A stretch of DNA of 64,000 bases. It comes from Tenacibaculum haliotis. Its GTDB lineage: Bacteria > Bacteroidota > Bacteroidia > Flavobacteriales > Flavobacteriaceae. Position 1 is the stretch's first letter. Each line of letters begins with the position of its first letter. The DNA lies in the NCBI RefSeq assembly GCF_025215075.1, contig NZ_JAOBTH010000028.1, positions 124,001-188,000 of the forward strand, read 5' to 3'. A program made the position numbers and the translations under genes. The notes beneath the pieces are model-generated. The model did no database searches. It saw nothing but the letters and a program-made list of their open reading frames with translations, and was not told the DNA's origin. Below, one piece after another: positions 24,480 through 33,305 of this stretch.

Positions 24480-26069
24480 ATGAGTTTTTTAGAAGAAATA
24501 CAAAAAAGGCGAACATTCGGAATTATATCTCACCCCGATGCAGGTAAAACAACATTAACTGAAAAGTTATTATTATTTGGAGGTGCGATTCAAGAAGCAG
24601 GAGCCGTAAAAAACAACAAAATAAAAAAAGGAGCTACTTCCGATTTTATGGAGATTGAGCGTCAGCGTGGAATTTCAGTTGCTACTTCGGTATTGGCTTT
24701 CATCTATAAAGACAAAAAAATAAACATTCTTGATACGCCTGGTCACAAGGATTTTGCGGAAGATACTTTTAGAACTTTAACTGCTGTAGATAGTGTTATT
24801 GTGGTAATTGATGTTGCGAAAGGTGTAGAACCTCAAACCGAAAAACTGGTAGAAGTTTGTAGAATGCGTAAAATTCCGATGCTTGTATTTATTAATAAAT
24901 TAGATCGTGAAGGTAAAGATGCTTTTGATTTATTAGATGAAGTGGAACAAAAACTTGGCTTACGTGTAACTCCGATGAGTTTCCCTATCGGAATGGGATA
25001 CGATTTTAAAGGGATTTATAATATTTGGGAAAAGAAATTAAATCTTTTTTCAGGCGATAATAAAACAACAATTTCTGAAGGTGTTCAGTTTGATGACTTA
25101 TCAAACCCAGAGTTAGATAAAATTATTGGAGAAACTGCTGCAGAAACTTTACGAGAAGAATCTGAATTGGTATACGAAGTATATCCTGAATTTAGTCAGC
25201 AAGAATATTTAGCGGGTGATTTACAACCAGTATTCTTTGGTTCGGCTTTAAATAATTTTGGAGTAAAAGAATTATTAGATGCTTTTATTGAAATAGCACC
25301 GCAACCACAACCTAAAAAAGCAGAAGAACGCTTAGTAGATTCTAAAGAAGAAAAACTAACAGGCTTTGTTTTTAAGATTCATGCCAACATGGATCCTAAA
25401 CACAGAGACAGACTTGCTTTTATAAAAATTGTTTCAGGAACCTTTAAAAGAAATTCTCCGTATTTACATGTTCGTAACGGTAAGAAAATGAAATTTTCGA
25501 GTCCGAATGCTTTTTTCGCTGAAAAGAAACAAATTGTAGACGAATCTTTTCCTGGTGATATTGTTGGTGTACATGACACCGGTAACTTTAAAATTGGTGA
25601 TACCTTAACCGAAGGAGAAGCATTAAACTTTAAAGGAATTCCGAGTTTTTCTCCAGAGCATTTCCGTTACGTAAACAATGCCGATCCAATGAAATCTAAA
25701 CAACTATACAAAGGTTTAGATCAATTGATGGATGAAGGTGTTGCGCAATTATTTACTATGGATATGAACGGACGTAAAATTGTTGGTACCGTTGGTGCCT
25801 TACAATACGAAGTTATTCAGTACCGTTTAGAGCATGAATATGGTGCAAAATGTACGTATGAAAATATTTCTGTACACAAAGCTTGTTGGGTACAACCTGA
25901 AGATGAAAAAAACGAAGAGTTTAAAGAGTTTAAACGTGTTAAGCAGCGTTATTTAGCAAAAGACAAACAAGGTAAATTGGTCTTTTTGGCAGATTCTTCT
26001 TTTACGCTACAAATGACACAAAGTAAATACCCTACCGTTAAACTACACTTAACGAGTGAGTTTGAATAG
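24480..26069 (+). CDS. prfC: Peptide chain release factor 3
   Basis: 529 aa translational GTPase that recycles RF1/RF2 after peptide release. G1 is SHPDAGKTTLTEK (about 17-29), G2 RQRGISVATS, G3 DTPGHKDF, G4 NKLD, followed by EF-Tu-like domain II and the RF3-specific C-terminal domain (VGTVGALQYEVIQYRLEHEY). Length matches the family (about 530 aa). Preceded by a consensus promoter. Followed 4 nt later by the barrel-like protein gene. Confidence 0.97.
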   Translation: MSFLEEIQKRRTFGIISHPDAGKTTLTEKLLLFGGAIQEAGAVKNNKIKKGATSDFMEIERQRGISVATSVLAFIYKDKKINILDTPGHKDFAEDTFRTLTAVDSVIVVIDVAKGVEPQTEKLVEVCRMRKIPMLVFINKLDREGKDAFDLLDEVEQKLGLRVTPMSFPIGMGYDFKGIYNIWEKKLNLFSGDNKTTISEGVQFDDLSNPELDKIIGETAAETLREESELVYEVYPEFSQQEYLAGDLQPVFFGSALNNFGVKELLDAFIEIAPQPQPKKAEERLVDSKEEKLTGFVFKIHANMDPKHRDRLAFIKIVSGTFKRNSPYLHVRNGKKMKFSSPNAFFAEKKQIVDESFPGDIVGVHDTGNFKIGDTLTEGEALNFKGIPSFSPEHFRYVNNADPMKSKQLYKGLDQLMDEGVAQLFTMDMNGRKIVGTVGALQYEVIQYRLEHEYGAKCTYENISVHKACWVQPEDEKNEEFKEFKRVKQRYLAKDKQGKLVFLADSSFTLQMTQSKYPTVKLHLTSEFE

Positions 26070-26073
26070 ACAG

Positions 26074-27708
26074 ATGAAAGAAATCAAAAATAAGAAACAA
26101 GACGTTATTGCGAGAAATGAAGCAATCTCCTTATTTAATAAGGGATTACTTCACAGCGTTCGTAATAACCTATTCCTTTTTCTTCTTTTTTCACTTTTCT
26201 CTTCTCTTATTTATAGTCAAAGAGATTTAACTAATTTAAAAGGTAAAGAACTACACACCAAAGTCCGTTTGAATTTTATTCCTGTTCAAATGCCTACGGA
26301 TGATTTTCCGAATTTAAAACCTACAATGGGACTAGCTGGTTTACATTATCAAATACCGTTTAACGATTGGTTGTATGGTGGTGCGGGTTTTCATTTTGCG
26401 GTTACTGGCGATCAAGGTGGTTTATTTACTTTAGGAGCAGAAATAGGCATAAATAAACAACTATATAAAAACATTTATGTGGATGCCAACTTCCATTTTG
26501 GTGGTGGTGGCGGATACCGTAATTTGGTAAACGATGGCGGATTTATAAATCCGAATATTGGTTTACAATACAAAAAAAACAACTATTCTTTTGGAGTACA
26601 ATACAGTCACCTAAATTTTTTATCAGGAGAAATAAAAAGCAATTCGGTTTCTGTTTTTGTTGAAATTCCAAGTGTTTTACGTTTTACGGATTATGATAAA
26701 GCACATCAAAAATTTGCTTCAACGAATCTTTCTTCGGATGCTTTTTGGAGCAAGCCAGTAGTAAAAAACGCACAACAAGTCCGCTTTGATTTCTTTAAAC
26801 CTTTCGGGGATTCAAAAAAAGATAATGGGGACGCTTTAAACGAGTCTTTATATGTAATCGGATTTGAATATCAGAAATACCTATCAGAAAACACCTTTTT
26901 ATTTGCACATACTGATGCTATTTACAAAGGTTTACGTGCTGGTTTTATGGATTTATTTTTTGGGGCAGGTTACCATCCATACCAATCTAAATACATAAAT
27001 ATTTTTACAAAATTAGGTGTTGGTGCTGCTGGTGGTCGTGTGGCTCCTGAAGGTGGCTTAATGATTTATCCATCTGCTGGAATCGATTTAAAAATATCCG
27101 ATAAATTAGCACTAAGCGGTCATGGTGGTTATTACCGTGCAATAGCTGGAGATTTAGAGGCCTATACTGTTGGTTTTGGTTTAAAGTACTTCGGATTAAA
27201 TGGCGGAACAACATCCAAAGAAAAAAAATACAATAACTTTTACACACAAGGTTTACGAATTGAAATTCAGAATCAATCGTATTTTGATGTTGCAAAAACC
27301 GATGATGTATTTGATGCTACAGCAATCGATTTACAATTAATTGGTTTAAAAGTAAATTTCGACCTTAACAAATGGTTGTATATTGCTGGTGAAGCGAGTT
27401 TTGCTTACGATGGTCGTTCGGGTGGTTATGCTCACGGATTAGTTGGTGGGGGAATTTATTCTCCTCGATTTTTTAATACTAAAGTCCGTGGTTTTGCTGA
27501 ATTTATGGCAGGTGCTGGTGGTGGCGCAGGTGTAGATACTGACGAAGGAATTATTGTACGCCCAAACTTAGGTTTAAGCTACGATATTACAAACAGTGTT
27601 GCTATTTTAGCTTCTGCTGGAAAATATTATTCGCCTTTTGGAAACGTAAAATCAAACAATATTAATATAGGTATAAGTTATAACCTTACTACTTTATCAG
27701 TAAAGTAA
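26074..27708 (+). CDS. Secreted or outer-membrane beta-rich protein with a repeat-extended N-terminus
   Basis: 544 aa from the ATG at 26074; a GTG at 26056 inside prfC is less likely. Residues about 1-33 are MKEIKNKKQ plus a stretch encoded by a palindromic repeat (DVIARNEAIS...HSVRNN). A hydrophobic signal segment follows (LFLFLLFSLFSSLIYS). The rest is glycine- and aromatic-rich beta sequence in two similar halves, each with GGGGG/GAGGGAGV and SFGVQYS/GISYNL-like strands, typical of an outer-membrane barrel. Function unknown; the internal similarity (about 60-370 and 395-544) suggests a duplicated barrel or surface domain. The unusually long N-region before the signal peptide is due to the repeat. 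Confidence 0.78.
   Translation: MKEIKNKKQDVIARNEAISLFNKGLLHSVRNNLFLFLLFSLFSSLIYSQRDLTNLKGKELHTKVRLNFIPVQMPTDDFPNLKPTMGLAGLHYQIPFNDWLYGGAGFHFAVTGDQGGLFTLGAEIGINKQLYKNIYVDANFHFGGGGGYRNLVNDGGFINPNIGLQYKKNNYSFGVQYSHLNFLSGEIKSNSVSVFVEIPSVLRFTDYDKAHQKFASTNLSSDAFWSKPVVKNAQQVRFDFFKPFGDSKKDNGDALNESLYVIGFEYQKYLSENTFLFAHTDAIYKGLRAGFMDLFFGAGYHPYQSKYINIFTKLGVGAAGGRVAPEGGLMIYPSAGIDLKISDKLALSGHGGYYRAIAGDLEAYTVGFGLKYFGLNGGTTSKEKKYNNFYTQGLRIEIQNQSYFDVAKTDDVFDATAIDLQLIGLKVNFDLNKWLYIAGEASFAYDGRSGGYAHGLVGGGIYSPRFFNTKVRGFAEFMAGAGGGAGVDTDEGIIVRPNLGLSYDITNSVAILASAGKYYSPFGNVKSNNINIGISYNLTTLSVK
26101..26170 (+). repeat. RPE-like palindromic element inside a coding region
   Basis: The left arm GACGTTATTGCGAGAAATGA...GCAATCTCC and the right arm ending GCGTTCGTAATAACC form an imperfect palindrome. 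It is read in frame as VIARNEAIS...HSVRNN. It matches the widespread CGTCATTGCGAGGAACGAAG palindrome seen between genes in many bacteria. A right-arm fragment of the same type lies at 48557-48581. Confidence 0.7.
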
Positions 27709-27728
27709 CAAAATATAACTTGCTTGCG

Positions 27729-27790
27729 CTAGGGATTGAAGTGACATCCTTTTATGAAGAATGAATAAAAGATATAACGGAAAGCCCGCT
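27729..27790 (+). repeat. Interspersed repeat, family P (diverged copy)
   Basis: CTAGGGATTGAAGTGACATC, a TTTTAT...ATAAAA hairpin, then GATATAACGGAAAGCCCG. Same layout as the copies at 41955 and 50590, but diverged. Fills most of the 127-nt gap before the cyclophilin-FKBP gene. Confidence 0.55.
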
Positions 27791-27835
27791 CGAGTGCCCA
27801 AAAAAATAAAAGTTTAATTAGTAAATAATAGTAAA

Positions 27836-28765
27836 ATGAATAACGGAATTTACGCAAAGTTCACAACGCCAAAAGGCGCTATTTTAGTGAATTTAGAATA
27901 CGAGAAAACTCCTGGAACGGTAGGTAACTTTGTTGCTTTAGCTGAAGGGAATTTAGAAAATGATGCAAAACCACAAGGAACTCCATATTATAATGGTTTA
28001 AAATTTCACCGTGTAATTGCAGATTTCATGATACAAGGTGGATGTCCGCAAGGAACTGGAACTGGAAATCCTGGTTATAAGTTTGATGATGAATTTCATC
28101 CTGATTTAAAGCACGATGCTCCTGGTAAATTATCAATGGCAAATGCAGGACCTGGAACAAACGGTTCTCAATTTTTCATTACACACACACCAACGCCTCA
28201 TTTAGATGGTAATCATACTGTTTTTGGAAACGTTATTGAAGGACAAGATGTTGTAGATGCTATTCAGCAAAACGATACTATGGATGTTGAAATTATCCGT
28301 GTAGGTGAAACTGCTGAAAAATTTAATGCTGTTGAAGCTTTTAGAACTTTTGAAGGATCTCGTGAAAAACGTGAAGCAGAAGAAAAAGCAAAACAAAAAG
28401 AATTGTTAGATTCTGTTGCAAAAGGTTATGATGAAACTCCATCTGGATTACGTTATAAAATTTTACAAAACGGAGAAGGAAAACAAGCTACGAAAGGCGC
28501 AAATGTTTCTGTACACTATAAAGGCCAGTTATTAGATGGTACTGTATTTGATTCTTCTTATAAACGTAAGCAACCAATCGATTTTGCAATCGGTATGGGA
28601 CAAGTAATTGCTGGTTGGGATGAAGGTATTCAGCTATTAAAAGTTGGAGATAAAGCAAGATTTGTAATTCCATCTAACTTAGCTTATGGTTCAGCTGGCG
28701 CTGGAGGTGTAATTCCACCAGATGCTACTTTAATTTTTGATGTTGAATTAATGAATGTGAAATAA
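27836..28765 (+). CDS. Peptidyl-prolyl isomerase: cyclophilin-FKBP fusion
   Basis: 309 aa. Residues about 5-165 are a cyclophilin domain: [32 protein letters not shown] and [11 protein letters not shown] helical linker at 165-195 is rich in E and K. Residues about 200-309 are an FKBP domain: [55 protein letters not shown]. Two different isomerase folds in one chain, probably to speed folding at both kinds of site. No signal peptide, so cytoplasmic. Fusions of this type occur in Bacteroidota. Confidence 0.95.
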   Translation: MNNGIYAKFTTPKGAILVNLEYEKTPGTVGNFVALAEGNLENDAKPQGTPYYNGLKFHRVIADFMIQGGCPQGTGTGNPGYKFDDEFHPDLKHDAPGKLSMANAGPGTNGSQFFITHTPTPHLDGNHTVFGNVIEGQDVVDAIQQNDTMDVEIIRVGETAEKFNAVEAFRTFEGSREKREAEEKAKQKELLDSVAKGYDETPSGLRYKILQNGEGKQATKGANVSVHYKGQLLDGTVFDSSYKRKQPIDFAIGMGQVIAGWDEGIQLLKVGDKARFVIPSNLAYGSAGAGGVIPPDATLIFDVELMNVK

Positions 28766-28789
28766 TTTTCATTTTAATTAAAATATTTT

Positions 28790-28819
28790 AAAACTCTCTA
28801 TTGAAAAATAGAGAGTTTT
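28790..28819 (+). terminator. Terminator of the cyclophilin-FKBP gene
   Basis: 13-bp perfect stem (28790-28802 with 28807-28819) closed by a GAAA tetraloop, T run after. Confidence 0.88.
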
Positions 28820-28943
28820 TATTTACCCTAAATTAACCTTCTTAACATTTATTACATCATATGATAAAATACATATTACACTTACTTAAAGTATAACCGA
28901 ACTTACTTGTTCATCTTTACAGTGTCTTAAAAACAACAACAAA

Positions 28944-29549
28944 GTGAAGAAAATGTTCCCCCTTATTATGCTATTAACTTTTAATTTAACTAATTGTTAT
29001 AGCCAAACAGAAGTATGTAAAACTCCAGAAGAGAATATTGTTGATTTAAATGAAATTTCAATTAAAAAATGTGATATTACTGAGAAAAAAGGAACTAGAA
29101 AAATAACAAAAACGAACTCCACAAGGAAAAGAATTAGCTCTCGACCTAGAAAATCAAAAAACACTACGCGTTACAAATCAAAAAACCTTTCTAGAGAAGT
29201 ATTATTTACATTAGTAGAAGAAATTCCGATGTTTTCGTCTTGCAAAAAAAGTACTAGAAAGAATAATATAAAATGTTTTAAGACGAAAATCAAAAAGCAC
29301 TTTTCAAAAAATTTCTATGCAGAAAAATTCAATAATGAAACTATTGAAGATAAGATTTTTATTAAATTTAGTGTAGATCTTTATGGTAACGTTATTAATT
29401 CAAAAATAAAAAGCAAGAAGAATAATAAATTACTCCACAAAGAACTAAATAGAATTTTACATAAGTTACCTCCATTCATCTCTGGAAAAGAAAAAGGATT
29501 ACCAGTTATTGTCACCTACTCTTTCCCTCTTAACTTAACATTAAATTGA
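28944..29549 (+). CDS. Secreted protein with a diverged TonB C-terminal domain
   Basis: 201 aa. A GTG start is chosen because it gives MKKMFPLIM, aligning with MKKFPLLV of the next gene. Signal peptide (MLLTFNLTNCYSQ), then EVCKTPEENIVDLNEISIKK with the two cysteines shared with the paralogue, a basic Ser/Arg/Lys linker (about 48-75), and a C-terminal domain (about 92-201) similar to TonB_C: VEEIPMFSSC...KCF, SVDLYGNVINSKIK, LPPFISGKEKGLPVIV. The NF-YP--A motif of the usual domain is replaced by NFYAEKFNNET, so it is degenerate. No membrane anchor other than the signal peptide. Function unknown; probably not a working TonB energiser. Confidence 0.78.
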   Translation: MKKMFPLIMLLTFNLTNCYSQTEVCKTPEENIVDLNEISIKKCDITEKKGTRKITKTNSTRKRISSRPRKSKNTTRYKSKNLSREVLFTLVEEIPMFSSCKKSTRKNNIKCFKTKIKKHFSKNFYAEKFNNETIEDKIFIKFSVDLYGNVINSKIKSKKNNKLLHKELNRILHKLPPFISGKEKGLPVIVTYSFPLNLTLN

Positions 29550-29791
29550 TAATATTTAAATAGTAATAAATGTTGCTTTTTAAAAATTTTTTAAAAAAAT
29601 GTCACAAGAAAAAAGGCCTTAATTTTCACGTTATTAAAACAGCAATTCACCCATGAATTGAAAAAAATAGACCCTTTTAAAATTTCTTTATATAAGTGAC
29701 TTATTATTGATTAAACCTACTGTTTATCTACTACTACATACTAAAACAATAAAAACCAATACTTTATACTCAAAAACAAAAAGTAAATATA

Positions 29792-29821
29792 TTTGATTAT
29801 TTATATATTTTTTTATATTTT
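29792..29821 (+). promoter_or_regulatory. Candidate promoter in the 324-nt gap before the two-domain TonB_C gene
   Basis: TTTG (29792-29795), 18-nt spacer, TATATTTT (one mismatch). The leader then has an inverted repeat AACAAG/CTTGTT (29831-29851). The rest of 29550-29790 shows only a 7-bp palindrome at 29643-29660 and no gene I can support. Confidence 0.4.
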
Positions 29822-29873
29822 TACGACTTAAACAAGTTAACTACTCTTGTTAACCCCTTAAAAGAGTCTGATT

Positions 29874-30995
29874 ATGAAGAAATTCCCCTTACTAGTAGCT
29901 GCTATGCTTATGACTGTAATAGCTGTTGCGCAACAAGAAGTTTGTGACACTCCTGATGAATCTATTGCTGACCCTAACAGTATTACTAAATGTGCTGTTG
30001 AAGACACTGGAGACGGAGGAAAGAAACAATTAACAATTCAAGTATCTACAAGAAGACGTGTTGTTCGTAAAAAGAACGAAACCGTTTCTGCTATTGGTGG
30101 TACTACAGCATCTCAAAAAGTTGCTAATATCAAAAAAAATACTCTATTAGTTGGTAAACTTGAATTAGAAGACAATTCTGAAACTATCGAAAGAATTCCA
30201 TTTAATCTTGTTGAAGAAATTCCATTATTCTCAAAATGTAATAATGTTCCTTTAATAAAACAATCTAAGTGTTTTGAAACTCAAATGCATAAGCATATCA
30301 TAAAAAACTTCAAATACCCACAAGATGCATTTGATGCAGGTATTGCTGGTAGAGTTTCAGTACAATTTACTATTGACAAACAAGGTAATGTTGGGACTAT
30401 TCAGATGAGAGGGCCAAAAAATGGTACTTCTCTAGAAAATGAAGCTAGTAGAATTATAAATAAACTTCCTGCATTTATACCTGGTAAACATAATGGTAAA
30501 GCAGTAAAAGTTAAGTATGGTATTTCTATTGCTTTTGAGCATCCAAATCCTAAAACTACTGAGAAATCAGTAAGCAAGACGATTGCAAGAAAGCAACCTG
30601 TTAAAGTAAAAAAAGAGAAATTAATTACAGATTTTATTAAATTTAAAGATGTTCAAAGCATACCTCAATTTAACGCTTGTTTAAAAGTTGATGACGCTGA
30701 AAAAGTTAATTGTTTTAACAGAAGAATGATTAGCCATATTCAAAGAAACTTTAATTACCCAGCAGCTGCATCTGCTCAAGGAATTGAAGGTAAAGTTTGG
30801 GTTGGATTCATAATAGGTAAAGATGGTAAAGTTAGTAACATCAAAATGAGAGGACCTAAAAATGGTCAACTTTTAGAACAAGAAGCTAAAAGAATGGTTA
30901 CTAAATTAGCTACTTTTACCCCTGGTAAACAAAACGGTAAGCCAGTAAACGTTGAGTACTACATACCTATTAACTTTACATTACAGAATCAATAA
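29874..30995 (+). CDS. Secreted protein with two TonB C-terminal-like domains
   Basis: 373 aa. The signal peptide ends near VAQQ (residue 21); an N-terminal EVCDTPDESIADPNSITKC region is shared with the gene before it. Two tandem Bacteroidota TonB_C domains lie at about 115-225 and 255-373. Each has P-F-xC...CF, a YP-A-A-GI-G-V box (YPQDAFDAGIAGRVSVQFTI; YPAAASAQGIEGKVWVGFII), G-V---I-MRGPKNG, LP-F-PGK-NGK and a final V-Y-I-I-F strand. Lacks the transmembrane anchor and proline-rich arm of true TonB, so it likely acts in the periplasm as a binding module. The cysteine pair in each domain is a probable disulfide. Confidence 0.82.
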   Translation: MKKFPLLVAAMLMTVIAVAQQEVCDTPDESIADPNSITKCAVEDTGDGGKKQLTIQVSTRRRVVRKKNETVSAIGGTTASQKVANIKKNTLLVGKLELEDNSETIERIPFNLVEEIPLFSKCNNVPLIKQSKCFETQMHKHIIKNFKYPQDAFDAGIAGRVSVQFTIDKQGNVGTIQMRGPKNGTSLENEASRIINKLPAFIPGKHNGKAVKVKYGISIAFEHPNPKTTEKSVSKTIARKQPVKVKKEKLITDFIKFKDVQSIPQFNACLKVDDAEKVNCFNRRMISHIQRNFNYPAAASAQGIEGKVWVGFIIGKDGKVSNIKMRGPKNGQLLEQEAKRMVTKLATFTPGKQNGKPVNVEYYIPINFTLQNQ

Positions 30996-31012
30996 ATAAA
31001 ATAGTTCTTCAT

Positions 31013-31044
31013 AAAAAAGCTTCAAATTAATTTGAAGCTTTTTT
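31013..31044 (+). terminator. Terminator of the TonB_C gene
   Basis: 32-nt perfect palindrome with core AAGCTTCAAATT, T run after. Confidence 0.85.
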
Positions 31045-31124
31045 TATGTGATTTAATGAAATACTTATTTGAACTTTGAGTTTCATTTAACATCAAAAAT
31101 GGCTATTTAAGACTGTTTTTTATA

Positions 31125-31292
31125 TCAATATCGGCCAGAACTAATGATTTTATATTCCCTTTCTTTAATTTTGTCTTCTATACCATTTACAAGCCTCATT
31201 AGAAATCCAACGCCGATTACCTCATGAGGTGTAAAATTCCATAAATAATATTTACAATTTTTTACCCTTTCTCTTAAAGTGTTATTTTTCAT
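31125..31292 (-). CDS. 55-aa small protein
   Basis: ATG at 31292, 55 codons ending TGA at 31125: MKNNTLRERVKNCKYYLWNF, then TPHEVIGVGFLMRLVNGIED and a basic end SSGRY. GC and codon use look coding, and the frame ends cleanly in the otherwise empty 30996-31373 gap. A TPHEVIGVGFLMRLV core suggests one short hydrophobic helix. No known match. It lies downstream of the DUF349 gene's terminator on the same strand, so it needs its own promoter. Confidence 0.55.
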   Translation of the reverse strand: MKNNTLRERVKNCKYYLWNFTPHEVIGVGFLMRLVNGIEDKIKEREYKIISSGRY

Positions 31293-31324
31293 AAATTAAA
31301 ATACTAATGATTTAACCACATAAA

Positions 31325-31354
31325 AAAAGCACGAATCATATGATTCGTGCTTTT
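31325..31354 (-). terminator. Terminator of the tamB-DUF368-aroE-DUF349 unit
   Basis: 30-nt perfect palindrome (AAAAGCACGAATCA and its complement around TA); on the minus strand it is followed by seven T. Confidence 0.9.
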
Positions 31355-31373
31355 AATTTCGATACAAAGTACA

Positions 31374-33218
31374 CTAGTAATTTAATTTCTTAATAAAACT
31401 TAGCTTAGATTTCCAAACATCTAATTGATCTTTGAACTCCTGAATACCTTTCCTTACGTTTAAAACTAAAGGGTTATCATCTTTAGCGTTCGAAAAGAAG
31501 CCTAAATTATTTTCTAATTGTTGCATTTCACGAACTGTTTCATCAATTTTTTTACGAATAAAATACTGTTCATTATCTAATTTCTTATAATCCTCTTGCG
31601 CTAAATAAGTTTCAATTGCATTTTCGAACTTCATCATTTCAATTTCAGCTTTACTCATATTTAAGCTTCCTAAATGAGCATCTATCGCCTTATTGAATTT
31701 CTCATCTAAATGACGTGCATTCCTTGGCAGCGTACCTAATGCCCTCCATTTAACAATATTTTCTTGAATATTCTCCAATGTTAAACCTTCTGAGACCTTA
31801 ATCGCTTCAATAAACTCTTTTTTAGCTTCTACAACAGCTAATTGTTCTTTGTTTTGTTCATCCTTTTGAGCGTGTAATCTATCAAAATAAAAATTACATG
31901 CGTTTTTAAAACGCTTCCAAATATCATCAGAGAATTTTCTTGGCACATGTCCAATTTTCTTCCAATCAGACTGAATACGCTTCATCGTGTTAGTAGCTTC
32001 TTCCCAATCATCGCTATCTTTAATACTCTCAGCTAATTCGATTAAAGCAATTTTACTTTTTAAATTGTCATTTTGAGTGCTTTTTTCACCTTTATAAAAT
32101 ACATTTTTAGAACTGTTAAATTTCTTAGTAGCGTTTTTAAACTCTTGCCAAACAGCTTCACTTTTATTGTAAGGTAACTTACCTATATCAAAGTACTTTT
32201 TACGAAGTTTTTCAAGTTCTACAATACTTTTTTGCCAATCATTATGTGATTTATTATTAGAAGTATCAAGTGCATTAATTTCTGATACTACTTCTAACTT
32301 AGCGTCAATCATTTCTTGATACTTAGATTTTAACTCTCTAAAGTACTGGTGACGTTTATCATGTATTTTTTTAGTAGCTTCACTAAATTTACCCCAAACA
32401 TCTTCTCGATGCTCCTTACCAACAGGCCCTATTTCTTCTTTCCATAAACGATGTAAATCTTGTAAGTCTTTAAAGGCTACATTTACATCTATTACTTCAT
32501 TTAGTGCCTCTGCTCGTGTAATTAATTTAAGCTTTTCTTCTAAATTATGTTTAAAATCAAGTTCTCTAAAATCTTTATTTAAATGTAATAAATCGTAAAA
32601 ACGTTCAACATGATGATGGTAAATTTTCCAAGTATCATTATATTTTGTTTTTGGTACTGGCCCAATGGTCTTCCACTTTTTTTGAATAACTTGAAAATCG
32701 TTATACATTGTTTTTGCATCAGCATTTACAATCAACTCTTTTAGCTCGTCAATTAAATTATTCCTTTTATCAAGATTTTCTTTTAATTGCTTATCTAACT
32801 GAGAATAATGTGCATCTCGTTTCGCTTTATACTCTCCTAATAATTTATTATAAGCCGATTTTACAGGACTAGTAAACTGGAAATCTATTGAATTTCCTCC
32901 TTCAGCCAAAAAAGCTTCTTTCTTTTCTGCTAACAAAGCACCAAACTTTGCATTAAACGCATTTTTAAGAGCGTCTATATTTGATTTTAATTGTTGTATT
33001 TGATAGTTGTTTAATAACTTTTCTAACTCCTCAACCAAAGAATCCAACTCCATTAAAGTATAATCTTGCATTGGTATCTCATGCCTTTCATTAACTTTTT
33101 CAGCTTCATTTGCGACTTCATTCTCAACAGCGTTTACCGCATTTTCAGTTTGCTCCTTTACTACAGTTTCTTCTTGAGTAATTGGTTCTTGTAATTTTTC
33201 TTCGTTATTTTCTAACAT
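31374..33218 (-). CDS. DUF349 coiled-coil protein
   Basis: 614 aa, soluble, highly charged. An acidic Glu/Val/Asn-rich N-terminus (residues 1-45) is followed by helical DUF349 repeats, each with a W at the helix end: KWKTIGPVPKTKYNDTWKIY, LWKEEIGPVGKEHREDVWGK, DWKKIGHVPRKFSDDIWKRF, KWRALGTLPRNARHL. The family is widespread in Bacteroidota and of unknown function; the repeats suggest a long rod-like scaffold. Last gene of the minus-strand unit, 87 nt after aroE. Confidence 0.9.
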   Translation of the reverse strand: MLENNEEKLQEPITQEETVVKEQTENAVNAVENEVANEAEKVNERHEIPMQDYTLMELDSLVEELEKLLNNYQIQQLKSNIDALKNAFNAKFGALLAEKKEAFLAEGGNSIDFQFTSPVKSAYNKLLGEYKAKRDAHYSQLDKQLKENLDKRNNLIDELKELIVNADAKTMYNDFQVIQKKWKTIGPVPKTKYNDTWKIYHHHVERFYDLLHLNKDFRELDFKHNLEEKLKLITRAEALNEVIDVNVAFKDLQDLHRLWKEEIGPVGKEHREDVWGKFSEATKKIHDKRHQYFRELKSKYQEMIDAKLEVVSEINALDTSNNKSHNDWQKSIVELEKLRKKYFDIGKLPYNKSEAVWQEFKNATKKFNSSKNVFYKGEKSTQNDNLKSKIALIELAESIKDSDDWEEATNTMKRIQSDWKKIGHVPRKFSDDIWKRFKNACNFYFDRLHAQKDEQNKEQLAVVEAKKEFIEAIKVSEGLTLENIQENIVKWRALGTLPRNARHLDEKFNKAIDAHLGSLNMSKAEIEMMKFENAIETYLAQEDYKKLDNEQYFIRKKIDETVREMQQLENNLGFFSNAKDDNPLVLNVRKGIQEFKDQLDVWKSKLSFIKKLNY

Positions 33219-33305
33219 ATCTACAATGTTTAAGTTCCTTTAAATTAATTTTATAAATATACGGATTCTTATAGAATATCAACTTTTATTTTAAAGTAGT
33301 TATTG

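Noticed and set aside
29570..29656. 28-codon frame after the single-domain TonB_C gene
   Set aside because: Very short, lysine-rich from an A-run, overlaps a small palindrome, no promoter or homology recognised.
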